Source of the DNA: Prosthecobacter gellanilyticus
Lineage (GTDB): Bacteria > Verrucomicrobiota > Verrucomicrobiia > Verrucomicrobiales > Verrucomicrobiaceae
Assembly (NCBI RefSeq): GCF_007992435.1
Contig: NZ_BKAG01000007.1
Coordinates: 141,282-205,281, forward strand
Length of the DNA stretch: 64,000 nt
Direction: 5' to 3'
Both the position numbers and the translations under genes were made by a program. The notes under the pieces were generated by a model. It worked only from the letters and a program-made list of their open reading frames with translations. It did not search any database and had not been told where the DNA came from. Positions 1 through 8,191 of this stretch are shown piece by piece. How positions within the stretch are numbered: position 1 is the stretch's first letter; each line of letters begins with the position of its first letter.

Positions 1-537
1 CTGCAGAGCCTTGCGGTTGCGCGCCTTGCCGAGCATGCCCACAAGCTCCTCGGCAGAGAACTTGATGCGCTTTTGGGCGATGGTTTGCGCCTCCACCTGG
101 AAGGACGCAGTCGTGGGAGCAGGTGGTGGAACGATCACCGCCAGATTCGCGGCTTCCGAAGGCGTGAAGCGCATCATGTAAAAGGCGCGCGCTGTGCGGA
201 TGGTGGCATAGCAGGCCTCGCCGGGCTTGATCAGACGAACGACCAGAGTGTCCGCAGGACTGTTCTCGTAATGCACGATGCAGACCTTCGAGGCTCCCAT
301 CTGCTCGGCAGACTGAGGCTGGGTCACCAGTCCGAAGCCGGTGAGCGTGGTGATCTTCTCCGGGAACACGACCGTGGTGGACACGTTCGTGTTGATGGCG
401 ATTTCATGCAGGTTCTGGCTGGCATTCAGCCGCACCAGTTCGCGTCCGCTTTGCACCTGGGCATGAGCAGGACTGAGCGCTGCGAGGATGAGCAGCGCGC
501 AGGTGAGCAGGAGACTGGAATGGGAGGTCAGAGTCAT
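1..537 (-). CDS. VirB9/TraK-like type IV secretion protein, partial
   Basis: Reading leftward from the ATG at 537, 179 codons are open up to the window edge, so the C-terminus is missing. The product starts with a clear signal peptide (hydrophobic stretch at about residues 8-21, probable cleavage after Ala-His-Ala near residue 26) followed by a beta-strand-rich domain containing the stretch TTVVFPEKITTLTGFG. That pattern resembles the N-terminal domain of VirB9/TraK, which forms the periplasmic collar of the type IV secretion outer-membrane core. Its ATG overlaps the stop of the preceding VirB8-like gene by 4 nt (ATGA), implying translational coupling. The family call rests on gene order (after VirB8) and topology more than on residue identity; another secreted beta-rich protein is possible. 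Confidence 0.55.
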   Translation of the reverse strand, partial: MTLTSHSSLLLTCALLILAALSPAHAQVQSGRELVRLNASQNLHEIAINTNVSTTVVFPEKITTLTGFGLVTQPQSAEQMGASKVCIVHYENSPADTLVVRLIKPGEACYATIRTARAFYMMRFTPSEAANLAVIVPPPAPTTASFQVEAQTIAQKRIKFSAEELVGMLGKARNRKALQ

Positions 538-1220
538 TGGGCGTCAGACTTGGGTGCGGTCTCGGGCAGCGCTTCCGCGGCGGGTGCGTCAGCTTTTTGG
601 AAGTCATTGATCTGCAGCCCCCGGACGAGGGAGGGGAAGTTCTTGTCCCGTGCCAGATACGGATTGACCCACCAGCCGATGGTGATCGTGAAGTCATAGG
701 TCTTGTCCTGCTGTTGTCCGGCCAGGAAGCTCACGCGGCGAACCCTGCCTGTGGCGACGGTGGTGACCGTGGCATTGCCGCGTGGTTCGATGAACTTGAT
801 GGGGTCGAGCTCAAAGGTCTGCGTGACGTTGTTAGACCGGAAATAGACTGCTTCTTTTTCGAGGTAGATCAGGAACTTTTGAAGGGCAGGCTTCTCAAAG
901 AGCTTCTGTAGGCGCTCGGGATACACCAGGCCGTCGCGATTTCGCTCCAGCACGGTCTCCACCACCATCTCGCTGAGCTGCAGGTGCATGGCGTCCAGCT
1001 TGTTGTAGGGCAGGCCAGGGGGCACGTAGTAGGCCCCTGCGGAGTCCATGACCACGAAGGTGGACTGAAGCTTGAAGGCTTCTGACATCAGGTTCGTATA
1101 CCAGGTGCATGCCGCCGCCGTGGCGATGGCGACAAGGAACCAGAAGACGGCAGTGCGGTCCCGCACCACCAGGGTGTCGATGGCGCTGCGGCGTTTGGTG
1201 TTGGGAGCGGCTTCAGGCAT
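534..1220 (-). CDS. VirB8/TraE-like inner-membrane protein (second copy)
   Basis: A 228-residue protein with a short cytoplasmic N-terminus, one transmembrane helix (about residues 27-43) and a periplasmic domain of roughly 160 residues. This is the bitopic architecture of VirB8/TraE assembly factors, which nucleate the inner-membrane complex of type IV secretion machines. It lies 11 bp downstream of another protein with the same topology (1232-1867) and is coupled to the next gene by a 4-nt ATGA overlap. The C-terminus is acidic and Ala/Pro-rich. The two neighbours share architecture but little obvious identity, so they may be diverged duplicates with separate roles. The assignment is inferred from topology, size and operon position. 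Confidence 0.6.
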   Translation of the reverse strand: MPEAAPNTKRRSAIDTLVVRDRTAVFWFLVAIATAAACTWYTNLMSEAFKLQSTFVVMDSAGAYYVPPGLPYNKLDAMHLQLSEMVVETVLERNRDGLVYPERLQKLFEKPALQKFLIYLEKEAVYFRSNNVTQTFELDPIKFIEPRGNATVTTVATGRVRRVSFLAGQQQDKTYDFTITIGWWVNPYLARDKNFPSLVRGLQINDFQKADAPAAEALPETAPKSDAQ

Positions 1221-1231
1221 GAGTTCGTGAG

Positions 1232-1867
1232 TTACTTCTCTTTTTTCTCCGCCTCGGGATCGGCGACCACCTCGTCCAGGCTGTAGGCCACGTCATTGCA
1301 GACCCAGGCAAAGCGGCGTGCGAGCAGCGCGTTCGGATTGCGTTCCCAGCCCATCCTGGCCTGGACCTTGAAGGATTGCACCACCGTCTCACCCGTGGTG
1401 GGATGAGAGCTGATGCGCAGCAGCTGGCCCTGAATGATGGTGGTGGCGCTGAGGTTTTCCTCCAGCTCCAGCGTGACCCTGCCGACCTCCAGCATCTGGT
1501 GGGTCTTCTGGTTGGCAAAATCAAAGCGCAGTGCTTTTTCATCCGCCAGCACCTGGTCCAGACCTTTGCCATAAAAGAGGTAGGGCAGGCGGGTGGCTGT
1601 CAGCGGGCCGGAGGGGCCGCGATTCAAATAAGTCTCGAGGGCGAAGCGCGTATGGTAGTCGAGCAGCTCGTTCGTCGTCTCGAGCTTCAGGGTGCGGTCC
1701 AGATAGTAGTCTGAGTTCTCCAGCGGCACATAGAGCATGGTGCCGCGCCGCTCCACCGCCAGGCCGTGCAGATGCCAGCCGGTGAAGACCAGGCAGCTGA
1801 GTGAGGCCAGATACCAGAAAATGGCCAGCTTTTCCTTGGAGATGAAGATGTCAGCGACTCCTTTCAT
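1232..1867 (-). CDS. VirB8/TraE-like inner-membrane protein (first copy)
   Basis: A 211-residue bitopic protein: cytoplasmic residues 1-12, a transmembrane helix at about 13-33, then a periplasmic domain ending in a charged tail (EAEKKEK). Size and topology fit VirB8/TraE. A very similar layout is repeated in the next gene, 11 bp downstream. It follows the polytopic VirB6-like gene by 21 bp, as VirB8 follows VirB6 in many type IV secretion operons. No catalytic function is expected; the family acts as a periplasmic scaffold. No diagnostic motif is visible by eye, so the call depends on context. Confidence 0.57.
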   Translation of the reverse strand: MKGVADIFISKEKLAIFWYLASLSCLVFTGWHLHGLAVERRGTMLYVPLENSDYYLDRTLKLETTNELLDYHTRFALETYLNRGPSGPLTATRLPYLFYGKGLDQVLADEKALRFDFANQKTHQMLEVGRVTLELEENLSATTIIQGQLLRISSHPTTGETVVQSFKVQARMGWERNPNALLARRFAWVCNDVAYSLDEVVADPEAEKKEK

Positions 1868-1888
1868 GCAAATGTGGTTTCGTCTTGG

Positions 1889-2953
1889 TTATCCCTGGTC
1901 GTTTCCGTCGTTGGCCAGTCCGCCGACGCTGCCGATGGCATCCACTCCACCCTTGGCTGCGCCCGCCGCTTTCTCGGCTGCGCCACCGACGATGGGCACG
2001 GCACCGGCCACGGAACCCACGGCGCCGATGGTGCTGCCGACCGCGCCTGTGGCGGTGCCCAGGGCCGCACCCGCGAAGGCCATGCCGATCTGCGTGCCAT
2101 TGAGCACCATGGCCTGGATGATCTTCGGTGCCTTGAAGAGCACAAACATGATCCACATGAAGACCAGCAGCACCATGAGGAAGATGGCGATGACCTCCAC
2201 GATGAGACCGAAGCCGACAAAGTTCAGCGCCATGCAGATGATGGTGCAGATCTCAATGCCGACGGTGAGGAAGAAGTCCGCCAGCAGCAGGCCGATGCCC
2301 CAGCCGAGCGGCCAGAAGCAGATGCCGATCATGCCGGTGAAGTATTTCACGGCGGTGGTCCTCGTCGTCTCGAAGAGAAACATGCCGAACATGAGCGGCG
2401 AGACGCAGGCTCCGATCATGAGGCCGAAGATCTGCAACTGATAGGCCAGGAAGAAGAAGATGTAGCAGATGAAGCCGATCACCAGCATGCAGAAGTTTGC
2501 GATGATCTGCGCGATGTATTCGATGAGGGCCAGCGGGTCGATGAGACCGAAGAGGTCGAAGATGCTGTCCGAGTCCGCGGACATGTCCAGATCTCCAAAG
2601 CTCTCGCCAAAGGAGTCCAGCAAACCTGTGGGATCGAGCGAGAGTGCCGCCAGCAGATCATCACTGAGCCAGACACGGCAGTCGAGCATCCACTGAGGAT
2701 AGAAGGGCATGATGGCAGCCACGAGACCGACCATGATGATCTGGCCGAACATGCCGTCCAGCGTGCCGCTCATCAGGCCTTTGTAGACCTGTGTGATCAG
2801 TCCGGCGAAGGCCAGCCCGATGGTGAGGGGCATCAGCGTGTCAAACACCAGCACGCAGATGTCCGTGAGCTGTCCCTCGTAGAACGGATTCATCAGCTCC
2901 TGCAGCGTCGCCATGACGCCGTCAGCCAGGAGGATGGGGATCGGGAGGTTCAT
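1889..2953 (-). CDS. VirB6/TrbL-like polytopic membrane protein
   Basis: A 354-residue protein with about six long hydrophobic segments between residues 35 and 285, separated by an acidic loop near residues 105-135, and an Ala/Gly-rich C-terminal tail (about 295-350). VirB6/TrbL proteins are polytopic inner-membrane components with low-complexity tails that line the substrate channel, and this gene sits between the VirB5-like and VirB8-like genes as expected. The ATG at 2953 is preceded directly by a pyrimidine-rich GCCCTCC tract rather than a Shine-Dalgarno sequence. The family assignment is inferred from topology, size and gene order. Confidence 0.68.
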   Translation of the reverse strand: MNLPIPILLADGVMATLQELMNPFYEGQLTDICVLVFDTLMPLTIGLAFAGLITQVYKGLMSGTLDGMFGQIIMVGLVAAIMPFYPQWMLDCRVWLSDDLLAALSLDPTGLLDSFGESFGDLDMSADSDSIFDLFGLIDPLALIEYIAQIIANFCMLVIGFICYIFFFLAYQLQIFGLMIGACVSPLMFGMFLFETTRTTAVKYFTGMIGICFWPLGWGIGLLLADFFLTVGIEICTIICMALNFVGFGLIVEVIAIFLMVLLVFMWIMFVLFKAPKIIQAMVLNGTQIGMAFAGAALGTATGAVGSTIGAVGSVAGAVPIVGGAAEKAAGAAKGGVDAIGSVGGLANDGNDQG

Positions 2954-3001
2954 GGAGGGCTAGGAAGTGAGGCGAGTCGCGACCGATGAGAGGCAGGCCG
3001 A

Positions 3002-3925
3002 TCAGGGAGCGGGAGTTTCCTCAGCAGGAGGAGTGTCGGTGCCCTTGCGCCATTGAATGTTAGGCCCCTTGTTGGTGGGCGTGCCGTAGTTCTTGCCCTT
3101 GCGGCTGGTCATGTATTCATTGACCTTCTCCAGGGCCGTCTCCTTGGTCGCATCCATCTGCGTCTCGCGGTCCGCCATGGTGCTCTTGCTGCGGCCTTCG
3201 GCGTTGTGATCTCTTTCGAGCTGGGCTTTCTCCGCATTGGCTTTGCGCGCGGCGCTGGACTGGATCTTGATCTCACGGTCCAGGACTTCCATGTCATGCA
3301 AAGCTTGTTCGGCCGCGCGGTCGGTGCTCGCTATCTGGCCTTGCAGGAGCTGGATCAGCGTGCCGTATTTTTGAATGCTGCCGAAGTCTGTCGCGGCTTC
3401 CAGCTGGCCGATGGTTGTCTGCAACTCAGTGGTGAGGGTCTTCTTCTTGGCCAGAGCTTGATCACGGATGCGGCGGTATTCATCCACATCTGCCAGCATC
3501 TTGCCTTCGATCTCATACTTCGCGACGTCCCGCTGGACGACAGTGCCGTCCTTCAAGGTGACATCTTCATTCACGGCAGCGGTGATGCCATAAGTAGCCC
3601 GGCCAAACACAGCGGTGCCGTCAGCCGCGGTGAGCATGGTGGCGCGCTCATCGTTCGTTTTGATCGTGGCATCGGTGTTGAGCAGATCTCGCTTGAGCGC
3701 CTCCATTGACCCGTTGTAGAGGCTCGCTGGATCTCCCGCGCGCTTGAGCTGCTCCTCAAGGTTCGTGTTCTGCTTTTTGGCCTCCGCCAGCAGTTCGGTG
3801 AGCTTGGCGGTGGAGGTGTTCACCGCCGCTTCGACGGATGGATCATAGACAAGCTGGGCCTGCGCATTTGCGGACACCGCGCTCATGGCGATGCTGGCAC
3901 TGATCAGTAACAAGCATGTTTTCAT
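3002..3925 (-). CDS. VirB5/TrbJ-like secreted coiled-coil protein
   Basis: A 307-residue exported protein. The signal peptide covers residues 1-23 (hydrophobic core LLLISASIAMSAVSA). The rest is highly charged and mostly helical, with predicted coiled coil at about 35-70 and 160-260, and an extended Pro-rich C-terminus. VirB5/TrbJ proteins are periplasmic or pilus-tip helical-bundle proteins encoded between VirB4 and VirB6, which matches this position. It lies 24 bp after a lipoprotein gene and 48 bp before the VirB6-like gene. A conserved TrbJ motif could not be confirmed by eye. Confidence 0.62.
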   Translation of the reverse strand: MKTCLLLISASIAMSAVSANAQAQLVYDPSVEAAVNTSTAKLTELLAEAKKQNTNLEEQLKRAGDPASLYNGSMEALKRDLLNTDATIKTNDERATMLTAADGTAVFGRATYGITAAVNEDVTLKDGTVVQRDVAKYEIEGKMLADVDEYRRIRDQALAKKKTLTTELQTTIGQLEAATDFGSIQKYGTLIQLLQGQIASTDRAAEQALHDMEVLDREIKIQSSAARKANAEKAQLERDHNAEGRSKSTMADRETQMDATKETALEKVNEYMTSRKGKNYGTPTNKGPNIQWRKGTDTPPAEETPAP

Positions 3926-3949
3926 GGTGTTGGGGTGGCTTGAGTTTGT

Positions 3950-4471
3950 TTACTCGACGACTTCGATGACGGCTTTGCGCGGCTCGACGAGCACACCGTC
4001 GGTGGTCACATGTTCGGGAATGGGCACTTCGTAGTAGCGGCGCTGGAGATCTGGATTTCCGGCAGGGCGCTCGGCATCACGCTTCAGCCAGTAAAGCTCC
4101 TTGATGGAGTCACTGCGGCCTTTGTTATACCCATCGAGATACTTTTGACGGATCTCGTTTTTGGAGATGCCATCACTGATGGCGCCTGCGGCATAACCGG
4201 CGACGGCACCGGTGATGAGACCGGAGTTTTCCTCGAGGAAACCATCATCGTTGCTGCCGCTATTACCGCTGCTGTTGCCGGAATTGCCTGACGAGCTGTT
4301 GCCGCTGCTGCTGTTCTTGTTTTTGTTCAGCAGGTTGTCACCCAGCAGTGCGCCGATGAGGCCGCCGGATGCTGCGCCGAGCAGGCCTTTGTTCATGCCG
4401 CCTTCGGAGTTCGTGCAGGAGACGAGATGGGCGCTGAGGAAGAGGAGGGAGATGAGAGTGCGCGTTTTCAT
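3950..4471 (-). CDS. Glycine-zipper lipoprotein in the type IV secretion operon
   Basis: A 173-residue lipoprotein. Residues 1-19 form a lipoprotein signal with lipobox LVSC (Cys19 is the lipidated residue). Two glycine-rich segments, at about 26-48 and 82-104, have the Gly-x3-Gly spacing of glycine-zipper domains, and an Asn/Ser/Gly-rich linker separates them. The charged C-terminal third may be globular. The start overlaps the virB4 stop by 4 nt (ATGA). VirB7 is the usual type IV secretion lipoprotein but is smaller; glycine zippers insert in or span the outer membrane, so this protein could replace VirB7 in anchoring the core complex. That role is inference. Confidence 0.75.
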   Translation of the reverse strand: MKTRTLISLLFLSAHLVSCTNSEGGMNKGLLGAASGGLIGALLGDNLLNKNKNSSSGNSSSGNSGNSSGNSGSNDDGFLEENSGLITGAVAGYAAGAISDGISKNEIRQKYLDGYNKGRSDSIKELYWLKRDAERPAGNPDLQRRYYEVPIPEHVTTDGVLVEPRKAVIEVVE

Positions 4472-7167
4472 TTCTTCGACTTGGCTTGGCTGAGGATCAT
4501 CTTGTAGGCGTCTCCGCCGTATTCTTTGAGCTGCTCGTTCTGCTTCTCGAAGGCCTCGCCCGAGGTCGCGGAGCAGAGGATCATTTCCTTCGAGGCCTGG
4601 TGCCTGCCGACGGCGATTTTCGGGCGGCCTGTGGCTTCGTGGTAATAGACAAAGGAGCCGTAAGGGTCCGTCTTCATCTCGGAGGGATCCGGGAAGGAGG
4701 TGACCTGGCGCTTCGTCACACTCGGGATGCGGAAGCCCTCGCTCATGCTTTCGACATCGCGCTGGTCAGGCTGCTTCAGCATGAACATGACGCGTGAGTT
4801 ACCGACGACGGACGAGCGGACCGGATGGTCCTTGATGCGCTGGAACTGCTGGATGATGGAGAAGACCCAGCAGGAATACTTACGCATACGCTCATAGTAC
4901 TCACGCGTGATGCGGTCACCGTCCGGCATGGCGAGGAAGGCGGAGAGCTCTTCCAGAATGACACGTTTACGAGTCGAGCGCGGACGGCGCATGATCTCCT
5001 TGCGCAGGTCATTGGTGATCAGGAAAGCGGCGACGGTGCGCAGCTCACGAGCGCTTTCAGGAATGTAGCTGAGTTCGAAGTGAACCACCTTGCCGCTGAG
5101 GTCCACATTGTTCACGCCATCCAGGATGGCACCGTAGCGGCCGGTGCGTGTCCATGGATCCAGAAGCATGTAGAGCAGAGCAAGATCTGGATGAGCTTTG
5201 CGCTGACGGCTTTCGAGATTCAGCAACTCCACGAACTGGCTGTGCGTGGGCATGTCCTCAGGCTTCATGAGGGTGTAGGCCATGCTCATGAGATCCCATT
5301 GATTACCCGGATCATTGAGGAAGTCCTCAATGCGTGCGTTATCCACGGTCATGCGGTTCAGCTCGGACGCGAGAGGCTCGCCATCCTGGAAGTCGGACCA
5401 GAAGTCCATCCAGGCATCTGCGAGCACGGTGCCCTGCGGCATCTTCTTTTTACGCCAGGCATCCGCGATGGCCACGCGGCGTGCGGCCTCCACACGAAGC
5501 TCGGCATTACGGCTGGCCCAGGTCTCAAACTGGTCGATGTAGATCCGCTCGATCTGCTTCGCGAGCAGCGCCTGACGCAGGCGATCTTTGTCCACATCGG
5601 GAGGTGGTCCGGCCATAAGGTGCGCCACGGAGGTGGCACCGCTGAGCTGGTCCGGACTAAGGGGAAGACCGCGTGTGTCGAAATAATTAAAGGTTAGGTT
5701 GCCGTTCGGCTGCACGATGATGGGCTTGCAGCCATACATGCGCGTGAAGAGATTGTAGCTCAGGCCTTCCTCGACGATCGCCGTGTAGTCATAATACGGC
5801 GCGGTCTGGGTGAGCAGGTCGATGGTGAAGACGGATTTACCGGCGCCGGAGGCACCGAACATGATGCCGTGCTCAGGACGCATGTTGCCTTCTTTACCCA
5901 CGAAGGTGGTGCAGCCGACGAGAGCGCCACGAGGTCCGTCATAGATGGCTTCAGCCTCATCGAGATCACCTGTGGGTGTGCTGGAGATGGGCAGGAGATC
6001 CGCGAGGTTCACGTCCTCAACGTAGAGCTTGAAGTCGTTGTAGTTCGCCCATGTCCAGCCGGGCATGCAGAGCTGCCAGTAATTCCGCACGCTGGTGGGC
6101 AACGTGGGTTCATAGGACTGAGCGCCACCGAGCTTCAGGATGGAATTGCGGATGGCGGAGAGCTTGCTGGCGCAGTCATCCGGATCCTTGTCCCACACGC
6201 GCACGATGAGGTGCATGCGGTAAGGCACGACCTCGTTGGTGCTGAGGCGACGGATACGCGTGCGCAGCTTTTGCAGCGTGGCCTCAAGGGAAGGGGTGAT
6301 CTTGCCACGCTCCAGGCGGGCTACTTTGCTTTCCGTGGCGACGCGGTCTTTTTCGACATCGCCCGCCTCGATGTTGCAGATGATCTGGTAGTCCAGGAAA
6401 TCCAGCTGCGTCAGCGTGCGCATCATGCCGATGTAAGTGAACTTCGGCAGGGTCTTCACCACACAGATGCCCTGATAAAAACCGTCCAGCTTGAAGGTGG
6501 AACTGCCCATGCGCAGAGGCGAGGCTTCGCTGTTGAAGCACATCTCCGCGATGGTCTTGCTGGGATCGTAGATGTCGTCCAGCTTCAGCGCATCATTCTC
6601 AAAGGCGCTGGGATTGAAGTAGCGGTAAAAGGACTCGAAGTGGTCCATGTTTCCCATGGGAGAGACACGGCCGCCGAGGCTGCCGAACTGCTGGCGGAGA
6701 GCTTCCTCGAGCTCGTTCTGCTCACGCTTCGCGGCTTGCAGCAGCTCTTCATAATACGGGCGGCCTCCGCCCATGGCTTTGCCACCGAGGCGTGAGGTGA
6801 AATAGAACTGCAGATGCTCGCGGCGCAGTTTGTGATCTTTGATCTTCTGATCGTAGCGGTTGTAGCGCTCCTCGCGGTTGCGGGTGGACCAGCGGTCCTG
6901 CGGGAGTGTTTCGGTCTTCTCGCGATAGCGCTCCAGCTCCTTGCGGTAGTCACTGTCCACGCTCCAGGCCACCTGCATGCGCAGTTCCGGGCGCACCATG
7001 CGCAGCAGAACGCGGAGGTTGTCTTCCAGAGACATGAGCCAGGAGGCATCCGTGTTTTCGGTGTCCGGCAGCTCGACATTGTAGCCCTTGCCGATGGCGC
7101 CGCCACGCTGGAGACCGCGGTAGATGATGAGATCCTCGTCGAGGTAGGAGTTGATGAAACGTGCCAT
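4468..7167 (-). CDS. virB4: VirB4/TraC-family type IV secretion ATPase
   Basis: An 899-residue ATPase, about the usual VirB4 length or slightly longer. The C-terminal RecA-like domain has a clear Walker A motif, GASGAGKS, at about residues 432-439. A probable Walker B, VILEELSAF near residue 740, reads Glu-Glu where most VirB4 proteins have Asp-Glu. The downstream QQFQRIKDHP and QPDQRDVESMSEGF segments match the VirB4/TraC C-terminal motif region. No transmembrane segment is present. VirB4 powers pilus biogenesis and substrate transfer at the inner membrane. The gene follows virB3 by 12 bp and overlaps the lipoprotein gene. This is the most secure family assignment in the operon. Confidence 0.93.
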   Translation of the reverse strand: MARFINSYLDEDLIIYRGLQRGGAIGKGYNVELPDTENTDASWLMSLEDNLRVLLRMVRPELRMQVAWSVDSDYRKELERYREKTETLPQDRWSTRNREERYNRYDQKIKDHKLRREHLQFYFTSRLGGKAMGGGRPYYEELLQAAKREQNELEEALRQQFGSLGGRVSPMGNMDHFESFYRYFNPSAFENDALKLDDIYDPSKTIAEMCFNSEASPLRMGSSTFKLDGFYQGICVVKTLPKFTYIGMMRTLTQLDFLDYQIICNIEAGDVEKDRVATESKVARLERGKITPSLEATLQKLRTRIRRLSTNEVVPYRMHLIVRVWDKDPDDCASKLSAIRNSILKLGGAQSYEPTLPTSVRNYWQLCMPGWTWANYNDFKLYVEDVNLADLLPISSTPTGDLDEAEAIYDGPRGALVGCTTFVGKEGNMRPEHGIMFGASGAGKSVFTIDLLTQTAPYYDYTAIVEEGLSYNLFTRMYGCKPIIVQPNGNLTFNYFDTRGLPLSPDQLSGATSVAHLMAGPPPDVDKDRLRQALLAKQIERIYIDQFETWASRNAELRVEAARRVAIADAWRKKKMPQGTVLADAWMDFWSDFQDGEPLASELNRMTVDNARIEDFLNDPGNQWDLMSMAYTLMKPEDMPTHSQFVELLNLESRQRKAHPDLALLYMLLDPWTRTGRYGAILDGVNNVDLSGKVVHFELSYIPESARELRTVAAFLITNDLRKEIMRRPRSTRKRVILEELSAFLAMPDGDRITREYYERMRKYSCWVFSIIQQFQRIKDHPVRSSVVGNSRVMFMLKQPDQRDVESMSEGFRIPSVTKRQVTSFPDPSEMKTDPYGSFVYYHEATGRPKIAVGRHQASKEMILCSATSGEAFEKQNEQLKEYGGDAYKMILSQAKSKK

Positions 7168-7179
7168 CCTGGAGGAGGG

Positions 7180-7563
7180 TCAGACTTGAGATTCCTTGTT
7201 CTTCGGATCCTGCACCCAGTCGAGGGCGAGGGGTTCCACCTGCCGGGGCGAGAAGTAAGATGCGCCGGAGGCCTTGATGATGAGCCACTCACCGAGCTCC
7301 ACGTCATAACTGGGCGGCTTTCCCTGCTTCAGGCCGAAGCAGTAGAGGGAGACGAGCACGATGGGAATGGCCGCGCCGATGACCGCCGCGGGCATGTTGG
7401 GCGGAGAATCGCCCGCGAACCTGCGGAAGATCATGAGCGCCAGCCCGAGCGCGAACATGAAGAAGAGGGCGTTCAGGCCCTCAAAGCCGGCGATGCCCTG
7501 CTGGGTCTCGCGGCCTTCATTCGTCTCGTGCAGGCGGATGCCTTGGTGCTGGTCGGCTGCCAT
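7180..7563 (-). CDS. VirB3/TraL-like small membrane protein
   Basis: A 127-residue protein with two closely spaced transmembrane helices, at about residues 31-46 and 58-75, a polar N-terminus and a C-terminal soluble tail. VirB3 proteins are short, have one or two membrane spans and are encoded directly before virB4, as here (12 bp gap). VirB3 works with VirB4 and VirB5 in pilus assembly. The tail (about 50 residues) is somewhat longer than typical. The assignment is by size, topology and position. Confidence 0.62.
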   Translation of the reverse strand: MAADQHQGIRLHETNEGRETQQGIAGFEGLNALFFMFALGLALMIFRRFAGDSPPNMPAAVIGAAIPIVLVSLYCFGLKQGKPPSYDVELGEWLIIKASGASYFSPRQVEPLALDWVQDPKNKESQV

Positions 7564-7582
7564 GATGGGATGGAGTGGGGAG

Positions 7583-7611
7583 CCCTGATGAGCCGCCGGG
7601 GCTCATCAGGG
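7583..7611 (-). promoter_or_regulatory. Stem-loop between pilin gene and virB3
   Basis: A perfect 11-bp inverted repeat (arms CCCTGATGAGC at 7583-7593 and its complement at 7601-7611, loop of 7 nt; one further C-G pair can close it). It lies 37 bp after the VirB2-like stop codon and 20 bp before the virB3 start. On the transcribed strand no T-run follows, so it is not a canonical terminator. Such hairpins downstream of major-pilin genes often stabilise the upstream transcript or attenuate downstream expression. That role is inferred. Confidence 0.6.
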
Positions 7612-7647
7612 TCTTGAAAGCCCGAGAATTGAGTTGGGTCTAACCAA

Positions 7648-7974
7648 TTACGGGGTGGCGCCGCCCATGTTCACCTGCTCGGTGCTGTCCGAACCGGAGT
7701 TGCCGGCATTGAACATCACTTTCACGATGACGAAGGAGAGGCCGCCAATGCCAGCGCCCACCAGGCCGTAAAGCACGCGCTCGGTCTGGCCCATCATGAA
7801 CATCACGGCTGCGAAGAGCAGGCCGCCGAAGGCGAGCACGAGGCCGACCATGTTCAGGATGCTGACGATGCTGCTCATGTTGCCAGCGAGGGTTTGTTCC
7901 GTGCCGGTCTGAGCCAGAGGCATGGTGAAGCGCAGGATGTTTGCGCCAAATGTTGCGACTGCGATAGGGTTCAT
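7648..7974 (-). CDS. VirB2/TrbC-like pilin
   Basis: A 108-residue protein with two hydrophobic helices (about residues 36-62 and 70-87) joined by a short polar turn (MMGQTER), the TrbC/VirB2 architecture in which the cytoplasmic loop sits between the helices. The first-helix end LLFAAVMFMMGQ is typical of the family. It is the first gene of the operon, as virB2 often is when virB1 is absent. The N-terminus lacks an obvious cleavable signal, although residues 1-28 could be processed. The C-terminus is Gly/Ser-rich. It probably polymerises into the conjugative pilus. Confidence 0.75.
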   Translation of the reverse strand: MNPIAVATFGANILRFTMPLAQTGTEQTLAGNMSSIVSILNMVGLVLAFGGLLFAAVMFMMGQTERVLYGLVGAGIGGLSFVIVKVMFNAGNSGSDSTEQVNMGGATP

Positions 7975-8191
7975 GGAGGAGTAGTTTGTTGTAGTGTATC
8001 TTGGTAGCTCCCGGGCTTGGATGCCGTTTGCTGCTGGGGGTTAGCCGGAGTGCGGAAGGCTGTGACAAACTTTTGTTCCGGACGCCGTGGGGCCAGGGCG
8101 GCCAGGCTGCCGCCGGGGGCGCGCCGCAAACCTGACGGTTGATTTTCTTGCCACAGGGCGGCGCGTGGTTAAGGCGCGGGAAGCTCCCCCT

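Noticed and set aside
1874..2989. Long plus-strand open frame (371 codons) opposite the VirB6-like gene
   Set aside because: Its translation is rich in Asp/His/Glu with no domain, exactly as expected from the antisense of a GC-rich membrane-protein gene; the minus strand has the coherent protein.
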